The notes under the pieces: generated by a model
What the model was told of the DNA's origin: nothing
Seen by the model: the letters and a program-made list of their open reading frames with translations, nothing else
The model's database searches: none
Assembly (NCBI GenBank): GCA_015183035.1
Contig: JACZZP010000011.1
Coordinates: forward strand, 248,001 to 312,000
Direction: 5' to 3'
Source of the DNA: Meloidogyne chitwoodi
Taxonomy: Eukaryota; Nematoda; Chromadorea; Rhabditida; Meloidogynidae
Length of the DNA stretch: 64,000 bases
Position numbers and translations under genes: made by a program
Part shown: positions 12,801 to 24,024 of the stretch, in pieces
Numbering within the stretch: the first letter of the stretch is position 1
How the letters are laid out: each line of letters starts with the position of its first letter

Positions 12801-12884
12801 TCTCTTTAAAATTCTCCCCATTTTAAATAAATTTAAAAAGTTAAAAAAAAATTTTTTTTTTAACTTACCCCTCCTTCCAGTCAT
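9849..12884 (-). CDS. C2H2-type zinc-finger protein with four W(S/A)RH fingers
   Basis: The start codon is at 12882-12884: MTGRRG, then an intron, then RIGLIKRPTSG. Four fingers of the form C-x2-C-x(11-12)-N-W-(S/A)-R-H-x(3-4)-H are found in order: CQFCLKIISATNWSRHL (about 12575-12650), CPLCFCKTRQSNWARHV (about 11880-11950), CQFCLKQISASNWSRHL (about 11310-11390) and CPLCVHQVSPGNWSRHL (about 10510-10600). Between them are acidic, poly-Glu linkers (for example EEEEEQVEQ near 11650-11700). The C-terminus near 9850-10100 is a basic coiled-coil-like stretch (LKLEAEQLAERRKELLNKK) ending at the stop 9849-9851. Likely a nuclear DNA- or RNA-binding factor; the target is unknown. The finger form is closer to BED/MADF-like insulator fingers than to classical TFIIIA fingers. 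Introns carry dispersed GGCACCGAACTGACC-like repeats (10310-10345, 10720-10870). Confidence 0.75.
10310..10875. repeat. Dispersed short repeats GGCACTGAACTGACCTATT in introns
   Basis: Multiple degenerate head-to-tail copies occur at 10316-10360 and 10720-10875 within introns of the zinc-finger gene. Confidence 0.65.
12108..12190. repeat. MITE-like copy with CCCC-ATTTATTCGC ends (degenerate)
   Basis: TAAAATATTTTTTTAGCGAA followed by TATGGGGTGT, and then CCCGCTAAATGGGGTGTTTA. This is a diverged copy of the palindromic intron element best seen at 31361-31455, 56515-56725, 58388-58537 and 61631-61708. Confidence 0.5.
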
Positions 12885-14157
12885 TTTTTGTGTTACAAAA
12901 TTGTAGTAAATAAATTTTTTAAAATTTATTAAATTTTAAAAAGTAAAAATAAATTCTCTTTAAAAATACAATTCTTCCCTTTATAAATTCTTTTAATTTG
13001 TGAAATATTCAACTTTTGCGTATAAATGGGACGTTAAAAAATTGAATAGTAATTGCTCATTGTTTAATCTTCTTATCTTAATTTTTATATTTTTTTTAAA
13101 AAATTTGAAGAATAAAAAGAGTAAAAAATTTGAAGAAAATGTATATAAAGAAAATAAAAATAAAAAAGAAGGAAAAATGGATGGATGAATTGACGTGGGC
13201 GACTAAAAAAAGCAGTAAAATAGTAAAGTCTACACATATGTATTTATTTCGTCAATAAAAATTTCTCTTCCCTTTTTCTTCCCTTTTCTTCTCTTTTTTC
13301 TTCTTCTTTTCTTCACATCTAGTATATGCACCCCCCTTTTTTCTTATTTTTTATTTCTTTTTATATTCTCTATAGAAACCTTTTTTTTCAATTTCCAATT
13401 TTCTCTTCTCATTTCTCCCTTAGTTTTTGTTCACCCATCCCTTTTTTCTTTTCTTCCTTTTTTTCTACATAACACACTGTGGAAAGAAAAGAAAATATAT
13501 TTTGGGCGCAGACAACTTAGAGCGCGAACTTGAAACTAAACAAATGGCGCCTATAAATATTCTGCGCCTAAAAGCCCCCTACATTCTCTCTCTCTTCTAT
13601 TTTCCTTAACTACCCTGACAGAGTATTTTTTCGTTGTCAACCCTCTAATAATAATAATAATTTTCTTCTTCTTCGTCTAACAACTTGACTATTCTTCCCC
13701 TTTTTATAATATATAATTTCTCTTCAATTGATTAGGATGAGAGAGAGAGAGAGACTGCCAGCTCCCTTTCTTTCTCTCTCCTTTTATATTTAGGGCCAAA
13801 TATTAAAAAATAATAATAGTAAAAAGTGAGATTTTTTTTAAAATAATAATAAAAACGTGAAAAATTAATTTTTTTAACATTCACCTTTTGAAATTTAAAG
13901 GAAATTAATTTAAATTACAAAAAATAATAATATTAATTTTATATTATTATTATATTAAATGGGATAAATGACTATTTAAGAAATATATTGTATTTAAAAA
14001 AAGCACATATGGGTAAAAATATATTATTACATTATTAGAATTTGATTCTGGACAAATAAAATGACGATTTTTTTTGCGGATAAAATTTTGCGGACTTTGG
14101 GTCAGAGAGGAATTTGTCCAGAACAAAAAATTTAATTTAAAAAATTATTAATTAATT
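12885..14157. other. Intergenic: 5' flank of the zinc-finger gene with pyrimidine tracts and microsatellites
   Basis: Long CT-rich runs (13260-13460), an (AAT)n run near 13650, and (GA)n near 13740-13755. A GC-rich palindromic patch (GCGCGCGC, near 12698) lies inside the zinc-finger gene's first intron just beside it. GGCGC-containing segments are found at 13500-13590. Small ORFs here (13000-13188, 13427-13609) have no coding character. Two degenerate TGCGGA elements lie at 14060-14120. Confidence 0.55.
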
Positions 14158-15416
14158 TCACCGGTTACTACAAATACTAACAAGATTATCATCAGATATT
14201 TCTTCATTAATTATTGAAGAGTTTCCATTACCACTGCCACTTGTACTACATCGACGAAACGGAGATGCCAAAAATTGAATTATTGAGGTACAACATTTAT
14301 AAATTGAAGTGAGCAGATCATTAAAAGGTCCGTAATAATTTAAATGTTTAACAAAAGTAAAACCATCATAGAATTTATTCTCAATAAAATAATAATCTGA
14401 AAGTGTTGCGTGATGGTAAAATCCATTTTTTCGGTAAAATGAGATTGCTGGTAAATTATCACTTAATACATGAAGAAAAATCATTTTGGGTAAAGGCTGC
14501 TGAACTGTAATTTTGTTTAAAAAATTATTAAAAATTACATAGGAATTTTAAAGCCCCAAAAAATTAATAATTTATTTAAAAAAAAGTTGCGGATAATATT
14601 TGCGGACGTTTACCTAAAAAATCGAAAAGTACCGAATTTTCTTTCCTAAAAAATTAGTTACTTCTTCCAGTTAGGGGAATAGTATAATTCTTATTTTTTA
14701 ATTTAAAATGCTTACATGTATTTATTATAAACATTAAATGTTTGAGTAAAATTGTTGCCAATCCTCTTCTTTTATAATTTTGAGCAACTGCCAAACTTAA
14801 AATATAAATGACATTTACAGTTGGATCATTATGAAGTAATTTATCCTTAAATTAAAAAATATTTTTATTATTAAATTAAAAAAAATTTTCTTTTAACACT
14901 AATATTGGACAAAAAACTTCTAAAGAAAAGTTTGTCCGCCAGTGGGGTTCGAACCCTCATCACTGGAAAGCAAAGTCAAGACTCTTACCGACTACACCAC
15001 CGATTAACTAAATAAAATAGTTAAAAAACCTCTAAATCACAATCTCTAATTGTTGTATTTTCAGCTACCAATAAAGAAGTCAGAGCATTATTACTAAAAT
15101 AATTAAATAAAAATAATTAAATAAAAAACAAACTGATATAAACCAAAGCTTATATAACAACCATTTACAACATCCATATACCATTCATCTGGATATGTTA
15201 TAGGAAATGCTTCACTAAAAATTTAAAAGGTTTTTTATTAAAAAATTGATAAAAATTAAAAATAAATAAAAATTAAAATTACCGACAAAGAGTACAAACA
15301 TCACTTAAATCTTCCAAAACAAATTTTCTAATAAACCAAGAATCATTATTTGATATTATATAATTCTTCTCGTTCTTCATTGTTAAATTTTGTGATTTTA
15401 TTTGTTCGGGGATCAT
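14158..15416 (-). CDS. NAA60: N-alpha-acetyltransferase 60 (NatF), GNAT family
   Basis: Five exons. The start is at 15414-15416 (MIPEQIKSQNLTMKNEK) or at the in-frame Met at 15378-15380. Residues follow the NAA60 pattern: RKFVLEDLSDVCTLC, then FPITYPDEWYMDV (human FPIEYPDSWYRDI), VAENTTI, then the acetyl-CoA binding loop SLAVAQNYKRRGLATILL (Q/R-x-x-G-x-A), FLHVLSDNLPAISFYRKNGF, and DYYFIENKFYDGFTFVKHL. The family acetylates N-termini of transmembrane proteins at the Golgi face. The C-terminal stretch with YGPFNDLLTSIYKC is the amphipathic membrane anchor seen in homologues, followed by a short Ser-rich tail. The length of about 230 residues is normal. The intron at 14895-15030 carries a tRNA-like element in antisense to plus, i.e. 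in the same sense as the gene. Confidence 0.88.
14930..15004 (-). tRNA. tRNA-like sequence in a NAA60 intron, probably a degenerate or SINE-derived copy
   Basis: Read on the minus strand: GGTGGTGTAGTCGGTAAGAG (A-box-like), then GAGGGTTCGAACCCC (B box and T-loop). The T-arm is extended by CCAGTG/CACTGG. The 5' and 3' ends do not pair into a clean acceptor stem and the anticodon arm is irregular, so I do not assign an isotype. Confidence 0.42.
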
Positions 15417-16199
15417 TTGTCCATTTAGAAAAATTGAGTTTTTAAAATCAATTTTTCTTTTGCATATTTAAAAAATTTATTTAAAGAAATATTTGCGTGA
15501 TAAATTTAATAAAAAAAATATATATTTCTTGTAAATATAACAAAAAATATTAAAAAAAAATTTAACAGCATTCTTTTATTAATTTTTACCCAGAAAAATA
15601 AAATAAACATGCATAGATTTTTGGCTGATTTTAACAAATTCTAAATTAATTTGAAAGAGAATTTTGATGCTCGAAATATTGAACATTTTTTTAATTTTAA
15701 TTAAATCAAATTAAAATTTCGAGCATTAATAAAAGGACAGAATTGACAGAAATAAATAGATTAAGCAGATTGAAAAATTGTATTTATATGTCTTTTTTGT
15801 TAAAAAATGATAAAAAAAACATTTTAATAAATTAAATCGAAAAAATATTTTTTTATTAAATATTTTTTCAAAAAAAGCGAAGCTCTCAATTTTTAACTTA
15901 TTTTTTTTTTGGTTAAAATATTTAGTGGAATTAGAAGTATCCAAAATATATTTATGTGGAGATCAAAAATTATTTTATATAATTTTTTAAAAAGGGGTAT
16001 ATATAAATAAACTGATTAAATTAAATAACAAATTGTTAAAAAATCAAAATTTAAACTTTTCTTAAATAATACAAATATATATACCCCCATTACCAAGAAT
16101 CTACGTTAAAGAAAAAGTGAAAAAAGGAAAAGAATTTAAAAAAAGAATTAAAGAAATAGTCAAAGACAATAAAAATTTAGAAGAAAAAAACCTCAAAAT
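15417..16199. other. Intergenic AT-rich with one inverted repeat
   Basis: Contains GATGCTCGAAAT at about 15667 and its complement ATTTCGAGCATT near 15715-15727, a stem-loop of 12-bp arms with a loop of about 37 nt. No gene is evident. The ORF at 15726-15944 is Phe/Lys-rich and not credible. Confidence 0.5.
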
Positions 16200-17689
16200 T
16201 TAATGACACAAATCAGAAGCAAAATTATCAATATTTTCTGCATCATTTGTTGGACCCCCATTTCCACACGATTGGCAAAAGCAACGACGTGGGGGAGAAC
16301 ATTTAATATTCATAAATAACCAGTGACCAAAAGCAGCTCCAAGAATGACAGCAAAAGTTAACCAGACATTAAAAGTCATCTTAAAAAATAATTTTAATTA
16401 AAATAAAAATTAAATTACAGCAATAAGCATCAACCAATATGCCCTAAAATTAAAAATAAATTTATTTTATTTTTTAAAAAATAAAAAAATTATACAAAAC
16501 AAGCTGTAAAGCATAAATTCCAGTTTCAATATATTGACAAGTGGAAGGAGAAAAATTTCGATTAACATACATCATTATCCAACTTAAAAATGTAAAATAA
16601 TGTTCAAGAGTTTGTATTGAATATACTTATTAAAAAAAAATTTGGGAAAATAAACAAAAAATAAAATAAAAATTTTTTTTTAACAATTTTCGGTACTTTT
16701 TACTTATAGCAAAAAATTCAAAGTATTTGTCCGCAACTCTTTATAATTATAATAATTATTTTGGAGAAAAGTGCTTCTTATTCCTCCATCTTGCAGATCT
16801 TTAGGTTCACTCGATGATCTGTACTATTTTAGAAAATATTTTTTTTGCGGACAAAAACTTGCAGAATTGTGCTTAAAAATAAAAAGTACCGAAATTGCTC
16901 TTAATTACAATTTATTAAATCCTTAATGGCATTCTTCCCCTAATTTTGTATAAAATTAAAAAGATAAAAATTTAAACAAACGTCCAACGGTTAATCTGCA
17001 TACTACTAGTAGTAGTACAAATTTGAGGAGTAGAAATAACGACTGTTGGTGCATAAACCTCACTGGTTAAATTAGCACAATTTTCAGAACATTCAGTTGA
17101 AGTTGGTAATGTTTTGTTATTATTTTTAATTAAAGAATGTTCTTCTGTCCCATTAAAATTTTTTCCTTCAATTCTGCGAGAGACAGAACTCAAAGTTAAG
17201 CAATCCGAAGACTTTGATCTTTCACAAGTCTAAATAATTTTTGTACAAATTTTAAAAAAAAAGTTAAAAGAAAACCCAAAGTTGAAAGTAAACTCTAAAC
17301 CATTTTAAGCCTTCATAAGCAGCTCCCATTAAGAAAATTAAAATAAATGAATTGAAAAGACCTAAAGAGAAAAAAAAGAAAATCTGAGGAATAAAAAAAT
17401 ACCCAAAAATGAATTGATACGCCAAAAATCAAAGAGAACAATTTCATCAAAACCACCATGAAAATAAACTTTCATATTATGATGCTCGTCCATAGAATGC
17501 TCTTCTTCGAAAGAATGTTTAGAATGTTCATGAATTTCTAAAAATTAAAATAATAAAACAAATTCTTAACAAATCCCCAAAACCTGGAATGATAGAAGAA
17601 TTTTCTGTAGTTGTTAAAATAGAAATAGCTGAATCATTAGATAAAGATGCATGATGATCATGTTCGTGATGATGATGAGAATGATCCAT
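16200..17689 (-). CDS. High-affinity copper transporter, CTR/SLC31 family
   Basis: Start at 17687-17689. The N-terminus MDHSHHHHEHDHHA is the His/Met-rich extracellular metal-binding region of CTR proteins. The next exon ends MKVYFHGGFDEIVLFDFWRI, matching the family's pre-TM1 signature (M-x-FH-x-G-x-x-E-x-x-LF-x-x-W). TM1 is FILIFLMGAAYEGLKW. A long polar cytosolic loop follows (TCERSKSSDC... at about 16972-17230). The TM2 exon reads ETGIYALQLVL and joins across the intron to AYWLMLIA|MTFNVW, which restores the copper-coordinating M-x3-M motif (MLIAM). TM3 contains the helix-packing G-x3-G (GAAFG). The C-terminus is Cys-rich (CSPPRRCFCQSC), ending DLCH, as expected for Cu(I) hand-off. Splicing between the loop and TM2 (16640-16970) is not resolved. 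Confidence 0.85.
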
Positions 17690-18147
17690 TTTTAAAAATA
17701 TTTACCTGAAGATAGTAATTATTTTGCATAAAAATAAAAAAATTGAGACAAATATATTTTAAGGGAGTAAATATAAAAGCTTTCATGAATTAATGTAAAT
17801 ATACAGGTTAAAAAATAGTAATTCAGTTTTTTACGCTTTAATGAACGCCTTTGTTAAGAAAAAATTTATTTCTTTCGCACTCTACTTCCTCTATTTCTTT
17901 TTACAAGTAAAAAAAAAACAGAATGCCAAATATTTATTTATAAAATTAATTTAAATAATTTATTGATGACTAGTCTCAATTACCATAAATACCTTTTAAA
18001 AAAATTTTCTTTCATATTTATACATTATATAAAAAAATAAAAAATCTGAAAACTATATAAAAAAATCATATTAAGAACAAAATGGTTTAATACAATCAAA
18101 TAAATTAAATTTATCTAATGATTTGTATTAATATTTCTTTATTTATT
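17690..18147. other. Intergenic, AT-rich
   Basis: 5' flank of the copper transporter gene and 3' flank of the aminotransferase gene. No gene or notable repeat. Confidence 0.55.
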
Positions 18148-19994
18148 TTATTCTTCACTCTTTAAAGCTTCCTCAATTGCCTCAACACATTGTGTAGCAT
18201 TTTCAATATTTACACACATTGGAGGTTTTATTCTCAAAATATTTCCGTAAAGTCCTCCTTTACCCAAAAGAACTCCTTTTTCTTTTATTTTTTCAAATAT
18301 TCTATCCATTTTTTCTTTTGATATTTTTTCTTCTTTATTCTCCTCTACAAGTTCTACACCAATCATTAAACATAAAAAAATAATAATTTTTATTAATTAA
18401 AAAATAATTAAAAAAATATAAACCTTTTCCGCGAATATCACCAATAAATTTTGATTGAAGTTTTGAAAGCTCTAAAAGTAGAAAAGTTCCAACTTTGTCT
18501 GCATTTTGTTGCAACTTTTCTTCTTCAATTACCTATAAAATAATTATTTTAAATAAACTTTTATTTAAATAATAAAAAGGAATGTTCTGGTTTTTCAGAA
18601 TATTTTTCCAAACTCTAGTTTAACCAGAATTATTTTTAAACTAGTTAATAAACCAGAATTCTGTTATCTTCTAGTTAAAGAGAGAAATTCTGATTTTAAT
18701 TATCAAATTCTGATTTTCCAATTTTATTTCTGAAATTCTGGTTTTAATTTTGAAATTCTGATTTTATTTTTTGATTTAAATTCTGATTTTCTTAATTAAA
18801 TACTGTTAAACCAGAATATTGTTAAAACAGAATTTAAATAAATCAACAAACAAACTTCTAAAACACCCTTTGCAACAGTACAAGCCAACGGATTACCACC
18901 ATAAGTATTAAAATATAAAGCTTTTCCAAGAGATTTTGCAATTTCCTTATTTGTAATAACTGCACCCATTGGAAAACCATTTGCTATTCCTTTTGCTATT
19001 GTTATAATATCTGGTTTTGCTTGTTGAGTTTCAAAACCCCAAAAATGAGTGCCTAGTCTGCCAAATCCTGTTTGAACTTCGTCACTTATTGTAAGACTAC
19101 CAAAAGAATTAATATAATTAAAAGCAGAGCGAAGATAATTCTTTGGGTATTGGACTGTTCCTCCTATTCCTTGGATTGATTCAACAATAAAAGCGGCTGG
19201 ACCACTGCTATGAGAAAAATCATAATCTAAGCAGTCACGTAATTCATCCATATGAATGTTAAATGCTTTGCATTCGTCTTTATAAAATAATAATAATTTT
19301 TAATTAATATTTTTCCAAATTTTCTTCCTTACCTTTCGCACATTTACAACAATTTTTTGATTCAATAGGCGAATCTCTACATTTTCCAACACCCCAAGGC
19401 CCTCGAGAATCTGGACATTTCAACTTTAAAATTCCAAAACCAGAAGGAAAGGGTTGCTTCCAGTTTCCATTATTGGCACCCAAAATTGACTAAAAAAGAA
19501 ACAAGAATGTTGTAATCTAAACTAATTTGTACTTGTGTTCCTCCGTGATAACCACCTCTTAAACTTAGTACATCAAATCGAGAAGTATATAACCTAGCCA
19601 GTGTTAATGCTAAATCATTAGCCTCAGAACCAGAATTTACAAAAAAGCATGAATTCAAATGCGAAGGTAATTTTTTTGTTAAAGCCTCTGCATATTCAAA
19701 AATTGGATCCGTTTGGTAAATGGAAGAAGTGTGCCAAAGTGTGTCTATTTGCTTCTTTAATAAATCATTTATTTTCCTGTTTGTTTAATTGATTTAAATT
19801 AAAGTGGTAAAATTAAATAAATATTACGGATGGCAATGTCCTACAGAAACAGTAACTATACCACCAATCATATCAAGATATTTACGTCCTTGAGAATCCC
19901 AAAGGTATTGCATTTTTCCTCGAACAATATGTAATGGCTGTTTGTAATAAGTAAGCATTGAGGGATTTAAATGAGTAAGCCATTGCTTTGCCAT
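18148..19994 (-). CDS. AGXT2: Class III aminotransferase, alanine-glyoxylate aminotransferase 2-like
   Basis: Start at 19992-19994. Residues [17 protein letters not shown] match the AGXT2 N-terminal region. Then come [17 protein letters not shown] (PLP phosphate-binding G-S-E-A-N), [10 protein letters not shown], and [29 protein letters not shown] holds the PLP ring-binding Asp, and [19 protein letters not shown] holds the Schiff-base Lys (AKG). [14 protein letters not shown] follows. The final exon ends [20 protein letters not shown]... The family transfers an amino group from alanine to glyoxylate and uses PLP; AGXT2 is normally mitochondrial. No transit peptide precedes [13 protein letters not shown], so either an upstream exon is missed or the product is cytosolic. 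The intron at 18545-18845 is filled with CAGAAT/ATTCTG repeats. Confidence 0.87.
18570..18838. repeat. Intron repeat tract of (A)TTCTG(A/G)TTTT and complement
   Basis: More than a dozen copies of TTCTGATTTT/ACCAGAATT in both orientations within the AGXT2 intron. The same CAGAATT word recurs in the tracts at 22965-23062 and 24330-24605. Confidence 0.65.
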
Positions 19995-20477
19995 TTTAAT
20001 TTTAAATATTATAAAATAAAATAAAAATAATATTTTATGAAAATAAGAAATTAATTAAAAGAAATGTTTAATTGATTGTGACCTCAATGCAAAACATAAA
20101 ATATAATGAATGAAATGAATAATAGATAATTTCTTTTTTCAATAAAATATGACGAACACATACTGCCTGCATTACACAAAAACAATTTAACTATAAATGT
20201 TTTTTGTTTAATGTAAACGGCTGTTTTTTTAATTTTGTTTTAAGTTTTTAATTGTAAACTTAAGTTTCCGGAATGTTTAAGATTCGACTTTTTCTAGTTT
20301 CCAGAATTTTTACAAACTTAAATTAAAATATTGCTTTGATGTTAATGTTTGTAAACTTGATTTTATTTAATCACAAATAAATATTTTTTATTTATAACAA
20401 AAAATATGGCTAATACATAATGTATATCTAGGTAAATAAAAATACATATTTAAGAGTAAAAAAGACTCATATTTGCT
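19995..20477. other. Intergenic between AGXT2 and the Cys-rich secreted gene
   Basis: AT-rich with no recognisable gene. AACTTAAG-type words around 20220-20350 resemble the tract at 21600-21925. Confidence 0.55.
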
Positions 20478-21215
20478 TTATGTAATTGTAGATCCTCTTT
20501 TGCGTTGCTCCTCGGATGAATAACAATACTGTTGATTTAAAAAATGAAATTTAAAAAATATTTTAAAAACCAATTCGCATTCCTGTTTTGTGCGAGGTGA
20601 ACGCCAAAGGTTAAAATCAAGTTCAGAGCAATATGGGAAAATATAAGGCTTGAAAAATAAGGTAAAATATTCAATATAACATTTATTTTTAAATTACTTC
20701 ACACTGATCGGTATTAGTGAATCGGTTCACTCTCCTAAACCAACGGTGAACTTTTTGCGCTGGGTCTCGAGTATTAACTGTCACATTTGGGCATCCGTTT
20801 ACAATTAAATCGTGCCAGAGTATAAATGGCATGGGGTCACAGCCACGTGCAGGAGATCCGATTGGACAAGCACAAAGCTATTTAATAAAAATTAAAATCT
20901 TAATAGAAACAAAATATTTTCTATTTGGAACATACTTGGCATCCGTTTCGCTCAGTGACAATAGCGCAGTCCAATCCTTAAGTAAATTTTTCTAGCCCTT
21001 GCTCCATGTAAAAAATCATCTCTACCTGTACAAAGCATAGGGGGACAATTCTCAACAATTAGCCTACCAAGATCAGCAATAATTTGGTCCTGTCCTGTAT
21101 CAGGAAAAGATAAAAAACTTTAAATTTTCGTAAAAATAAAACTTTGAGCATTCAACGCATGATAAATAGCGAATATACCAAAATAAATGGTTAAAATACT
21201 TATTAAAATGTTCAT
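20478..21215 (-). CDS. Small Cys-rich secreted protein of unknown family
   Basis: Start at 21213-21215 with a clear signal peptide (MNILISILTIYFGIFAIYHA). Exons join in frame to a product of about 160-170 residues that reads QDQIIADLGRLIVENCPPMLC, DCAIVTERNGCQ, LCACPIGSPARGCDPMPF, ILWHDLIVNGCPNVTV, RWFRRVNRFTNTDQC, PYIFPYCSELDFNLWRSPR and QQYCYSSEEQRKRGSTIT, with the stop at 20478-20480. Around ten cysteines suggest a disulfide-bonded extracellular domain. I do not recognise it. The neighbours (acid phosphatase, transthyretin-like) are also secreted or membrane-anchored. Splice sites are of GT..AG type in each case and phases agree. Confidence 0.7.
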
Positions 21216-21940
21216 TTTTGAATGAAATTTATTAAACAATTTTTTAATTAATTGATTTTTTATAAAAATAATTTCCCTATTGTTAACAGTTGACAAAAAA
21301 ATCTTATAGATGGTAGGGGAACTGCTACTATTAATTCAAAAGGAATGTAAAAGTTGTTAGTGGCTGTTAGGAGTTGTTTGTGCAGATAAAATACGTGGTG
21401 GTGTATAGATGCAACGAAAAAACCTTGCTATAAAAGAAAAGCGGCTTTTGTGAAAAACAAATTGTGGGTACATCTATGAAGAATGATTGCGGATGTTGAA
21501 TATATGGATTGAAGTTACGATTACAAGAAGAGAGAAAAGTGAAAAATCTAGAAGGTATACTTTCGTTAAGTTAACAAATATATACTCTAAAAGCTTAAAT
21601 TTAAAATAAGACAAAATATGTACCTAAGTCTGTAAGAATTCAAGAACTTAAAATTAAGTTTGTAAAAATCCAGAAACTTAAAATTAAACTTAAGTTTGTA
21701 AGAATACGAGAACTTAAAATTAAACTTAAGTTTGTAAAAATTCAGACACTTAATATTAAACTTAATTTGTAAGAATACAAGAACTTAAATTAAACTTAAG
21801 TTTGTAAAAATTCAGAAACTTAAAATTAAACAAGTTTGTAAAAATTAAAGAACTTAAAATTAAAAGTTTGTAAGAATTCAGAAACTTAAAATTAAACTTA
21901 AGTTTACAAAATTCTGATATGTAAAATAAACTTTATTCTA
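21216..21940. other. Intergenic with the 21600-21925 repeat tract
   Basis: Besides the repeat tract at its 3' half, the region 21300-21550 is slightly less AT-rich but holds no credible ORF. It is the 5' flank of the Cys-rich gene. Confidence 0.5.
21600..21925. repeat. Tandem repeat AACTTAAGTTTGTAAGAATT...
   Basis: About nine imperfect copies of a 35-45-bp unit containing AAACTTAAGTTTGTAA and AGAACTTAAAATTAAA. Copies differ by small deletions. Confidence 0.8.
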
Positions 21941-24024
21941 TTAATATTTAAATAAATTTAAGCTAAAAATAAGAAATAAAATGATAATTGTAATAATCTC
22001 AAATTTATTTCTTTCATACGCTTTTGAACTCCATATATCATTTAAATTCCAAGATGATGCTGGAAGAGGAGTTTTACATAACTAAAATTTTTGTTGAATT
22101 AAAAATTTTATAATAAATTAACAGTTTCTTGATCAGGTTGAGGCTTAAAAATTAAAGAACGTTGTTTGAAGAGTTCCAAGTTACATCCACATTTTTGTTC
22201 ATTACATCCACGAATGTACGGTGTAAGATCAATTAATGTATTAATATTGTCTCTTCTGTACAAAACCTATAAAAATAAAAAAATGAAGAAATAAATTATA
22301 ATTAAAATTACTTTAATATAATATCCTTGAACAGAATTATGCCATAATTCAATTAAAATACATGATGCATAACCTGGCAAACCATCACGGTCAAAGTCAG
22401 CATGGTCAAATTGAAAGGTGGAAAATAATGCAGATAATGTCATATCGTGCTAAGGATGTATTTTTTATTTAATTTTTTATTAAAAACAAACAGCAGAGTG
22501 AGCATAATATTTCAGCCTTTCAAACCATTCACATTCTCTTTCATCTGATCTAGTATTATCATTAGAAAATGGATCATTCCCATAGCGATTCTTTGCTCGA
22601 TTTATATTTTTCAATTTCTCAATACATTTTATCTTAAATTGGATCATTATGTTAAAAATAAATATTCCACTTACTTGCCTTTTTCTCCATTCTTTCAATT
22701 AATTCCCAAAGAAAAGGACCACCCAACATTCGAGGAATTTCAACTTCAAAATTAATTCCTAAGAATGGTGCCATCCCTGAAAAAGAAGAAAATTTTAAAA
22801 TTATTAGGTTTTTAATACTTAATCCAATTTGTAGGTCGATGAGGCGCATATCTATTTCTAAAGCTTCAGGCAATATTTGTAGTACCCATTCAGGCGGGCT
22901 CAATCCATGTGTTTTCTATTCAAGTTTCAATAGGGTTATTTGATAAAATTAGTGGTTTAATAAATTTTCCGGAAAGAAAAAAATAAATCAGAACTTAAAA
23001 CTTTCCGGAAAGAAAATAGTAAATCAGAACTTAAAATTTTCCGGAAAGAAAATAGTAAACCAGAATTTACGACTAAGTTTTAATTTTACTTAATTTTCTT
23101 GCCTCAATATTTGCTGTTTCAATAAAACCCCAAAGATTGTTAAGTGTAATTTGTGTTCCAGCATATTCACTTATTTTAGCAAGAAATGACTTAAAATTAA
23201 AGAATAAAAAAATTTTAAAAAATAAATGGTTTACTGCACTGGAATGATTAAGCTGTTTATATTCTGGTGTTTGCTCCAATAATTTAAACAATTCAAGCGT
23301 CCGTCTACAATTATGACGGGCATAGCCTATCTAATAAAATTTCATCGTTCCACAAAAAATCAAATTTTTATTTCAAAATTTACCGGGTCTTTTTTAAACG
23401 GATAAGTATGAATAGGAATTGGAACGAGCGCAGGCGGCCATTCAACCAAATTTGGATAATCTTTTTTTAATTTATTTTAATGTTCCTATTTAATTTTCAG
23501 AAATTTTACCAATTCCTAAACGTCCTCTTTGTCCAAACATTCCAATCATATTTGCAGTTGCACTTTGTATCGTTCGGTTTGTATCAGTCGAAATAACATA
23601 TAATTCATTACTTCGATATTGGGGTGAAAGTAAATTAAACTCATCAATATAACGCTTCCCAAGGAATTTGCCCAAGTAAAAATGTTGATACATTCCAATA
23701 GTTGTCAATTCAGAAAATCCCTGTGGCCATGCTTCCTCCTTGTTTGGGTCATTTGGGTATATATAGATGGGAGAGCGATCACCGTGTCTCCAAACCTATA
23801 GTATACACAAAACTACATTTTATCACATAAAAATGCTAATTATCAAAAAAACATTCTAAACCCACCGCTTGCACAAAAATTAATTTATTTTCCTCTAAAT
23901 TTACATCATCAAATGCATGAATGTTTGGATGACCATATAAAAACAATTTATTATAATTAAGAAATCCAATAAAGAAAATATGAAGTAATGAAAATTGAGA
24001 TAATTGTTTTTGAAATGTAAACAT
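21941..24024 (-). CDS. Histidine acid phosphatase with a C-terminal membrane anchor
   Basis: Start at 24022-24024; the N-terminal hydrophobic segment FSLLHIFFIGFL acts as the signal sequence. The catalytic motif spans a splice junction: KLIFVQA|VWRHGDRSPIY (R-H-G-D-R, the phosphohistidine site). Then come EAWPQGFSELTTIGMYQHF and NELYVISTDTNRTIQSA (the second substrate-binding Arg). The proton-donor dipeptide HD opens the exon at about 22445 (HDMTLSALFSTFQFD). After the Cys-containing region GCNEQKCGCNLELF the last exon ends with IITIIILFLIFSLNLFKY, a transmembrane segment, as in lysosomal and ecto acid phosphatases. Stop at 21941-21943. The role is hydrolysis of phosphomonoesters outside the cytosol. 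The intron at 22920-23090 holds TTTCCGGAAAGAAAATAG repeats. Confidence 0.88.
22965..23062. repeat. Three copies of TTCCGGAAAGAAAATAGTAA in an intron
   Basis: A 35-40-bp unit, also found expanded at 24330-24605. Confidence 0.75.

Noticed and set aside
13000..13609. Two small plus-strand ORFs in the intergenic region
   Set aside because: Low-complexity Lys/Phe-rich translations in pyrimidine-rich flanking DNA, no splice context or signal.
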